This document shows, one piece after another, positions 44,140 through 54,100 of a stretch of 64,000 bases of DNA. Source of the DNA: Euborellia annulipes (Eukaryota > Arthropoda > Insecta > Dermaptera > Anisolabididae); contig JAKCPI010014300.1 in assembly GCA_023213315.1 (NCBI GenBank), positions 1 through 64,000 on the forward strand, given 5' to 3'. The notes under the pieces are model-generated. The model ran no database searches. It saw nothing but the letters and a program-made list of their open reading frames with translations, and was not told the origin of the DNA. Made by a program: the position numbers and the translations under genes. Every line of letters starts with the position of its first letter. Positions within the stretch are counted from its first letter, which is position 1.

Positions 44140-47100
44140 TTCCTTATTCGATATCTAATCTTACTCTCTCATTGAAAAGTCTTAAAATTTTTCAAAATTT
44201 ATATCAATTTCTCATATTACTGCCCTCATGGATGTCCCACGAGGTCGTAAATTTAGATTATTAAATTTTGACTGTCCTGATGAATAGATAAGCTCTCAAA
44301 ATGTCAACAGCCAAGAAAAAATAAAATTATTATTTAATAAATTCATATTCTTTGGCTGATATAGTATTCCTAAAATTCTGCTAATCTCGGCAAAAATAAC
44401 CTTTCAAATTAATATTATAATCTTTTTAGATTTGGTACATTAAAATTTTTCAAAAATATATAGAATACATAAGTGCAAATAATATAAATAAATACACTAA
44501 TTGAAGTGTGAATTTATTTGACTTCGGTGGTGATCGCCCTGATTGTTAGAATGACGCTCGCAGCGCCATCACTCCCCCGGAATTAACTCTTGCTTTCCTA
44601 TTGTCGTCTCGGATGTTAGAATAACTGTGAGTGCTTTCCATCATTTAATTACGGTATAAAATTAATTATATCAAGTTATTTAAAACTCAATCCTTTTTAA
44701 TCATTCCTTAAATATCAAAGATCTGCCTGGAATTCTTCGTTAATTCCATCAAGGTAAATATATGATTTTTATCATCTGTTACGTTTTATTGAAGATCCTA
44801 AAAAAAAATTTTCTATTTGCAATTTTAAAATTCATTTCCCAATTATTTTTAAAACACTCCACTTTAATATAAATTAAAAAAAAAATTATTAATTTTATCT
44901 AAATAAATATTTTATTATACATGTATCTTTTTTTTTAATATGAAATTTGTGAATTTTAAATTAGAGAAATTGATTCAATTAAAAATTAATCAATTTCTTA
45001 GTTACTTTGAGTTTTATCATTTAATAAATGACGAGGCAAATTATTAAGTTTGAAAATATTAATAGCTATTGATTAATAAAAATTATTAACACGGCCTAAT
45101 TAAAAGTTTATATTAAAGTAACTTATTTTGTAACAAAGAAAAAATGTATTTAATAACCAATCGCTCATGATCTTGCCATTGGCAATTCTAATTCGATCAA
45201 AGTCAAGAAATAAAAAAAATAAAAAGAAAATTGGTCAGATCAGCAACAGTAACTGTCACTAAAAAGCATAGAGCATATGTTATATAAAATGATTATTTTT
45301 TACGGTCTATTCGGTTGAACTGGTTCTTTTTTTTTAAGTCTTGCTCTCGAATTCATTTATTTTTACTCAAAAAAATCAGAAAGGAATGAGGAAATTAGCA
45401 TTATAAAAATTTAAGTACCCTATTTAAATATTATAATTTTTGGGTTTTCTACTAAATTCACAAATATTCCTCTTATTATATAAGCAATTCGATTTTATAA
45501 CTATTATTTGGCAAAATGTTATCTTTTCAAACTATCTTTAATTTTTTATTCATTTGGTAGGTTAGGGAATAAAAGTCAATTGTTTGTTAGTTACTACCCA
45601 AGTTACTAATGGTTTTGTTCTACATGTATTTTACAATTTCTTAGAATTTGGTTTTTTATTGCTTTAATTGGTCTTGTTTAATTTTAAAGCCTTATAATTA
45701 ATTTTGTAAATTAACATTATTTTTTTTAGAAAAAGATTAACTGCCATATTTCACAATGTCCAGTATTGGCAGACGTACAATAATTATTATACATTTTTGA
45801 TAGTTTTCTATCCTAACCAGGGCCGAAAGCAGATTTGCCCCTAGGCTACATAATAATCTTCGGGGCCCGGGGATATACCTCCCCCTACCCTATATACAAT
45901 AATTTTACGGCCCTGATACGATAATAATTTTTCACGGGTCTGCCAATACTGTCGGTGTTCCATATGATGTCTTTTCTTACTTATCTTCCACAAAAAATAT
46001 TCTTCTGCCATTTGGAAATTTATTTACCACCTTATAAGCTTAACTTCTTTAGAAAAGAAATTTCAAAATTTTTCCAATTTTTCTGAATTAATATCTTATT
46101 AACTACTTCATTAAATATCCTTGCCTGAAGCTATAGTACCTACTCATTTTTTTCCAAAACTTTTTTATACCACCTTATATAAAAACTATTCAATAAATTT
46201 ATTATTATTAGAAATATATTCCGATAATTTTATAAAAACTGGTTTAGAAAATACATATATTATAGTGCAATAAAAAATTCTTTACACCAACACTAAATTT
46301 CATATACCATATTAATTATGCCAAAAAAATTGTTGAATATTACTTAATTATAAATAATTAAATAGAGTAGAAAATTAGCAAATTAGATCTAGATTTTTTT
46401 CATCAAATGTTTTCAAGTATTTTATGGCGAAATGCAATATAAAATGTTAATGCATTATCAATTGATTTTTTTTTTTCTATTTCACCTATTCGAGCTGAGT
46501 TATTTTTCACCCTGTACTCAATAGTCAAATCATGGATTAACAGCCAAATTTCTCCGTGTCCCATATGATATATTTCTTGTTTATAATCCAGAAAAAAATA
46601 TTCTTGCACCATTAGGAAATTTATTTATTTATTTATTTACCCCTTGTATGCTTACATTTTTTTTCTACTTTCTATACCAGTCCTTTATCTATTTCCTTGC
46701 TATTTTTTTATGTCCTTGTCGTTTTAGATTCTTGCGCTTGAAATGTTCCTTATAATCTCCTCATTTAAATAAGAGAAAATTTACTCGTCAATTCATATTT
46801 TTATAGCCAACAGAAATTAAAAAAAAAAAAAATTTTATTAATTTTTTTTTTATTATTATTACATAAATAAGTATTAAATTTAAATGTATTTTTTAAAATC
46901 TGAATAAAAAACCTGTATGTTTTAAAGGGTTATAAAAAAAAAGATAAAAAAGTCATTAACAACACATTTTATATTAATTATGATAAAAAAATTGTTGAAT
47001 AACCTAGAAAATTAGTTAATTAGAAATTGAACTTGATTCCTTTTTATTTTTTATTGCAAATATTTAAAAAAAATTATCTATCAGATCGGTCATTTAGCTT

Positions 47101-48071
47101 AGCCTAAATCACCCTTGATGATTCAGTAAAAATTTGGAATTGGATCTGTATAGCATTTAAAAAAAACCCTCTGGTGGTGTATCCATGAATATGACTGGGA
47201 GTAGGGCATGGAACCAGCCATCCTCCTGTGGGCCTGGAAGGCCTCATATTGTCTCAATTTTTCTGGGGGGTCCGGTGCGGGCCCTCCCCCCTAGTTACGT
47301 CCATGAATCTGGAAATATTTTATGTAGGATTTTCTCAATGGGCCATATTCTGAAAACCATATAAAAAGACCTCGAGTAAATAAACTGACAAATTTTTTTG
47401 TGAAAAAGCACTACTTTTTATAAAATACATTGAATGGGGGGGGGGGGTCTCAATTCAAAAGCCCTTTGGCTATGAAATAGTTTTCCTATATTTTTATTTT
47501 GTTTTGAGAATTATAATTAGTGAATGGATTTACTTTAGATCACAAATTACATTTTATATCGGATTTAACTGACCTAAATATTTTCAATGAAAATACAAAG
47601 CCAATAAAAATTATAAAACCATAAAATTAAATTAAATTTTTTTTTTTTCATTACTTAATTTAAATAATATATTAATGAAATATGGTTTTAATTCATTGGA
47701 CCGTAGATCTTCTTCTGTGAGTGGGTGCTTAAAATACTCAAGAAATCAATTTCCCCCTTTGGAAGAACTTTTGAGAAAAAAGTAATTTCTACCTTTGAAA
47801 CACAAGATGCTCTGTGTGGTAGAAGAGCTCTTGTATTTGTCACCGATGTATCTACTTTTTCTCTATATATTTCTCCTATCAATACCTTCTTCAAAATATA
47901 ATAAAAATATTAAAATTATTTCACAATGGTTCGCAACGCCTTTGAATTTACCGGCTATATAAAATCAATAAAACTAATATTTTGTTCTTTATTCATTATA
48001 TTTAATAATACATTTTTAAATAATAAAATCTCGAAATTAAAAACTAATTTCTATTTTGGTATTGATTTCAG
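44140..48071. other. Upstream region of the LRR gene, possible 5' UTR exon
   Basis: Mostly A/T-rich without coding signals. A GC-richer block at about 44,515-44,760 ends in CATCAAG followed by GTAAAT and could be a non-coding first exon: an acceptor (TTTCAG) at 48,066-48,071 precedes the ATG-bearing exon. Small hAT-like remnants lie at 45,819-45,914 (CAGGGCCGAAAGC ... GGCCCTG) and 47,187-47,305. Confidence 0.35.
47187..47305. repeat. Decayed hAT-like MITE
   Basis: CCATGAATATGACTGGGAG at the left and CCTAGTTACGTCCATG at the right, with AAGGCCTCATATTGTCTCA inside. This is a diverged copy of the element at 38,138. Confidence 0.6.
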
Positions 48072-48140
48072 ATTTTCAAAACCTAACTTGGTTACTATTT
48101 GAGCGAGCCAATCAGATGAGAACTGTCAGAAAGGGTGAAA

Positions 48141-51100
48141 ATGGCGACAACGTCGACGGCTACAACGGGTTGGTCTAATGAAAGCATCATGACATCTTCA
48201 ATAAATTCGCCACTGCCTTTAGAGCAGATGTGCTTTGAGACGATCAGAGATCATTTAGGGAAGAGTCTGCTCCGAATTCTCGAAGGCCAGGAGCGCTTTC
48301 TTAATCCTCTCGGTCAATACCTGGCACAGTTTCCACCTGGATTCAGTCAGATACTCCGCGAGCATCTCATTGAAAAGTGAGTAATTTATAGGTCATCACC
48401 CCACTCTTTCTCTCACTCCCACTTCATTTTTATGTTGGAGAATTAATTATCTATCATGTTATTCGCTATAATAACACTTTTATTTAAGTAAATATACGTC
48501 TACTAAAATAAACCTGGTGGAGAGCTAATTATTTTTTTAACCCTTTTCTGCTACCGAGGCCATTCAGGGGTTCGACTTTATTATATATATTTTTGAAATA
48601 CAATGTACTAATGGCTACCGAGAGGCGTTCCACACGCTGATTGCTCGGGGGTCACCAATCCGGGAAGTTAATTATAAATTTTAACAACAGTATTATTGAT
48701 TATTTATTAATTTTTTATTTACAATTTTGTGTCGGGGGCCTGGTAATGGTTAAAGCAGCATTCCCCAAATTATTGAAATAATAATACCAAGAACAGCGAA
48801 ATCTGTGGTGGGTGACCCCGAAGAATCAACCTGTTGAACGCCCCTCGATAGCCAACGGTATAATATAATTTATAAAAATATATATAATTGTATAACCTAA
48901 AATGGCCTCAGCAGCCGAGAGAGCAAATAAAAATAAATTACAATATTTTAAAGGGACTCCCTAAATTTGTCCTTGAATTTAATTAGGAAATAGAAACATA
49001 TCTCTCAAACCAATAACTTTAGAATCAAATGGATAATTAAAATTATTCTAATCATTTTGAACAACCATTATTCGAATTTAACAACGTTTTTTTTTTCCTT
49101 AACAAATAATCGATAAATTTATTAAAATATAAAGGTATAAATAACCTTTTATAGTGACCTATACGGTGGCCTTGACACCCAAAGGGTTGAGTCTAAAGTA
49201 CTGTACGGGAACGATGAAAACGCTTAATCAATACTTTAAATTAGACCTGCTCTGAACTTGACAGTGAACTTTTTCAATTAGCTAAAAATGTAATTATTTC
49301 ATCAATTTAATTAATTTCTCCTAATATTTACTAAATATTAATTTTATAAATCATTCATGAAATAACGAAAGCCATAGAAAGAATGGTACGGTATTTAGAT
49401 ATTTTTTTTTTTTTTTAATCAAAATTTAAGCAATTCGTTTATAAGTAATTTATCAAGTAAATAAAATTATATTAAAACACTATTATATAATTATTAAGAT
49501 ATTGAAACCTTATTTTTATAATATTAAATAATATGCGGAAATTAGTTCATATGATGAAATAATTATTTATTTTGAATAATAAATCTTACACAAACCCCTT
49601 CATTAGTTTGATACAACCACAAATATTACATTTTTTTAAAAAAATCATTTATGTCTACAAAAAAAAAAGAATTATATTATCTCTTTCTTCCGCGACGCGG
49701 GATCGGCCCGTTTAGTCCTCCCTCTATACTCCCCCCCTCTCTAACGAATTATATAATAACATACCGCTTGATTTTGGATTAACCTGAGGATTGTCGCCCA
49801 GGTGCGTCAAAGGCTTGAAGCACCTGGAACGGGGGATCCCCTTTACCCTCAGCTCGTGATACTACTATTTCCTGACAGATATATACAGTATATATTTATA
49901 TATAGTATATATTTCAACTTTTTCTTTGAGGAGGGAGGGGGGTCAACATTTTTTTTTCTTAAAATTTATTTACAAATAGGTACTCAAATTTGGCCAAAAT
50001 ATATTTAATTTAATTAATTGTTTAATTTTGTACATTTTATATACTCGTAGATATATTTTGAGATATTTTATTTAAGAATAATATAAAATTTAATAAAAGC
50101 CCTTGGGGTGGGAGAAATGCCCCATTCTCTCCCCCCTCCAAATGACGCCACTGGATAACTATCTATCCCAGCTGTTGTCAATATAAGAAACTACTGTATT
50201 TTAGGCAGGAAATTTATTATACTTTAGTGGTACAGTGATTCCCAAAGTGGTCTATATCGACCCCAGGGATTGACGACAACCTAGAAGGGGTCCATATGAG
50301 CAAAAAAAAAGAATTGGGGGTCTGTGAGATGTAAACGGAGAACCCACGATAGTAGATCTCATTTATTTTATTTTTTTATTTTTTATAATTTGACCTCGGC
50401 ACACCGTAACACAGATCAGACACATTCCTGAAATAAATTTAAAAAATATATTTTTTATTTTTGAAATTTTGTGTTCGTCTTCATATCTAGTGGAAAAAGA
50501 TTTCATCGCCTTTGCCCATCTTCATCTCATCTCAATGGTGTACACCATGAGATTGCCAATAATCTTTTAAGAACTGATGATGGATTTATTTAATTAAACC
50601 CGAAACGTCTTCTGAGTGGAGATTTTTATCCGATAGAGGCTCTCCTTTTGGCTGACATCCTCTCTTCCTGTCTATCATTCTAATCGTTGAACAGCCACTT
50701 CTCTTATCAATATATTTTTACATACATACAAGATATTTTCAAAATTTTTTTTCTCTTAATCAACGTGGGCACCGATTTGATTAAATTCCATTCAATTCTA
50801 GATTAATTGAAGAAATAAAAGACAAATCCCCAAAGAGATTCTATGTTTAGATTATTAATTATGAACTTTTTTTCCATAAGTCGTTAAACACATGCAAGAT
50901 ATTTTCAAAATTTTTTTTTGGCCTTAATCAATTTGTGCACCGATGAGATTAAATGCCATTCAATTCTAGATAAATTAAAGAAATAAAATCCCCAAAGAGA
51001 TTCTATGTTTAGATTATTAATTATGAACTTTTTTTAAATAAGGCGTTAAACACATACAAGATATTTTCAAAATTTTGTTTTTGGCCTTAATCAATCAGGG

Positions 51101-54100
51101 CACCTATGAGATTAAATGCCATTCAATTCTAGATTAATTAAAGAATAAATAAAAAAATCCCCAAAGAGATTCTATGTTTAGATTATTAATTACGAACTTT
51201 TTAACTTTGCCCATCAACCGTAGGTTGGACAGGTAAAGTTAATGTAATCGTAAAAAAAATCGAAATTTTTCTGAAGCTGCCAAAATGCGTTTTGAGGTCC
51301 CCTGAATTCATTAAAGTAGTTTTTGGAATGATGTCTGTGTGTGTGTGTGTATGTCTGTGGTAATTTTTTTCGTCTACGAAAACTCAAAAGCTATTTGTTC
51401 AATTGTTTTGAAATTTTGAACCCATAAACTAGGGGTAGAGGCCATGAACTGAAAAGCTTTTGGTAAACATCGGACTATTAGGTGGGCTCTAGGGGGGGGG
51501 GGGAATATTTTCTTCTTGAATAGTGGATGGGCAAAGTTGTGCGCTAGGCTTAGTCCGACCCTTTATTTTTTTTTTTTAATTATTAAGAAAAAATGCTCAT
51601 TTTCAAATTTATTAATTTTTTTTCAGGTATTTAAAATTTAGTAGAGCTCCGAGAAAAGAATTTATGAATATTGTTTTCACCAATGATGTAAAACGTTTAA
51701 AAATCAACTCATTTTCTATTCATTATAACTACAGTGAATGGTTGAATATAATGAAACTTGCGACGAGTATTGCATGGTAAATATTAGAGAAAAAAATTAC
51801 GTAAATATTAATAAATTCATAAATAAAATGTATATAAAGAACATTCACTCTTATTGCTCTTAAGGATCATACAAGAATCAGATATATATGGTCCTTATAA
51901 ATGAATTGATTTTCCTTACGGCCATCTACTAACAATTATTTATTTATTTTTAGTTTGACAGTGTCTGCCCATCGTTCAACTCAACATTGTCCTGAGAAAA
52001 TTGACACATTCATGCAGGCTGCAGTTGTCCAATGGCCCGGACTTCAAGAAATTCGATTATCGAGAGCTGTTTTATCAGATCAAACAGTAACTCTTATCGG
52101 CCGACATTGTAGATCATTAAGAGTGCTAGATTTGCGAAAAACTAATATCCATTGCTCTCAACTTTTAATGCTTTTCTGTTCAAAATATGATCCTGCTTCT
52201 TCTTCCGAATATCATCAAGCAACTTATAGGTAAATTTTGTGATTAGGCTTATAAGGAAGGATTGAATTAACTAATTTTCTCTTAATGAAGATTCTGGGAC
52301 GGAGGTTTCTTCAAATTAAAACTTGAACAGCGAGTGGCACCGTCTCTAATGTTGGTCGGTAGGTGTATATTGAAATATATAAAAAATAATTAATGTAAAA
52401 TTATATTTATTAGGCTATAGGCTCTGACGATGATTAAAAATCGAAACTGATCTTTGCAAAGCAGTCAGCCTCAACTATTAATAAAAAATTGAAAAAAGTT
52501 TTTTTAAATTTTATTTCAATATACACCTACCGACCAACAGTAGAGACGGTGCCACTGCGCTTTCAAGTTCTAATTTTCTCTATTTGTCAGATGTGACAAG
52601 CACAGAACACAACTTTTGATTACCGAAGTTAGAAAGTTGAGTGCTGGGCGACCAGATCACACCAGATTTTTCTAAAACGGGAATATTTAAGTAGGGTAAA
52701 ATTTTACAAAAACAACTATAACTCCCCAGCTCGGGATATTTTTTTTTTTAATTTTCGATTCATTGCTCCAAACGCCATGACTAGTATTATTTTTCTAAAG
52801 AGGATGTTCAGGAACTCTCAAAACCACTAACTATAAATGAACTATTTTTTTTTCTTTTTTAGTGCCAATCCACTCTGCTCAAGTCTGGAGGTTCTGGTCC
52901 TTTCTCGCACTAAAGTTCGTACACGAGGAGTAGTTGCAGCTCTACGATTTTGTCCCCGGCTCATTTCCCTGGGCCATTGTGTCCAGTTGTGCAAAGCTGT
53001 CCGACGACTTCGGGGCCGTCAATCCGCCCTTCGTCTCAAATTGAAACACGTAACCGCAAGCAAGATTATTTTTTAAAAATAATCAAATCCATTCTTTTTT
53101 ATGTAATTTCTTTTTGATCATCAAATAGCGGTCCTTGGATTCCAACACCAAATAAAAACTTTAACAAATTATTATTTCTTCCTTACTAATTAAGAAATGT
53201 ATATAATTTAAATTTTATTCTTTTGAAATTATATCAGGGAATTTGGTTGGAGTCTTTGGTAAGCTATTTCTTGTCAATTTTTTTCTTTTGAATATTAGAA
53301 TAAATAATATTTATTTATTTTTTTAATTTTTAGGTTGTTTATAATGAAGATGCTCAACTTCCCCTCAAAGAATTACTTGAAATTTGTCCGGAAGTTGAAT
53401 ATTTGACCATCCTCTATCGGGATAAATCACAAACCAAATTCGATTTCACAGTAAGATATTATTTTATTAATTTTATTACCACTGCTCTATATTAAAGAAA
53501 AACTCTCAATTGTTGTTACGTTTCGGTTTTATTCTACTAAGCCATCATCAGTCCAATTAGAGAGTATAAACGTATAGGGTTGTTATTTTAAAATTTTTAT
53601 ATAGGCTATATTTGAATGTACAAAAATCATGTCTTTTTGTAAGCTTCCTTTTTGAATACGTGTGTGGTGATTGAATGACTGGAAGCATACAAAAAGACAT
53701 GATTTTTATTATTCAATCGAATGAATATAAAAATTTCAAAATAATTCTATACTCTCTAATTAGACTGATGATGACCTTAGTAGAATAAAGCAGAAACGTT
53801 TCAACAATTGAGTTTTTCTTTATTATAGAGGCTTACATATTGGCTGCCAACTCCTCTGTCCTATATATTTACTTATCTAAAAAAACAATGTTGGCATTAG
53901 GCCACCAGCCATTTTTGCCACTGTTAACTGTCCTATATCAAAAGATAATTAAAATTCAAAGAAATTTTAACTTTTCTTAAACATTTTAATATATCAAAGC
54001 TGTGAGTGTTATTTATTGGCGAGGCCAAAACGCATTTTAGCTTTCTTATTTTATTAGTACTTTTAATAAAGAAACAAATTTCTTATCTTTTTTACTTTTT

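Larger units (their letters stand above)
53485..53830. repeat. Foldback with hammerhead-like motifs in both arms
   Basis: Arms from CTCTATATTAAAGAAAAACT and its complement. Inside, AAAATCATGTCTTTTTGT and its complement pair again. A hammerhead-like motif is present on the - strand at 53,502-53,565 and on the + strand at 53,751-53,813, so either strand's transcript would contain one. Confidence 0.75.

Noticed and set aside
45819..45914. hAT-like MITE with CAGGGCCG ends
   Set aside because: The ends look right but the flanks do not form an 8-bp duplication. I mention it only as a remnant.
48141..48376. Classical F-box at the N-terminus of the LRR protein
   Set aside because: The expected LP..(L/I)L..IF..L pattern with a conserved Trp is not visible. 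I left the gene as an LRR protein only.
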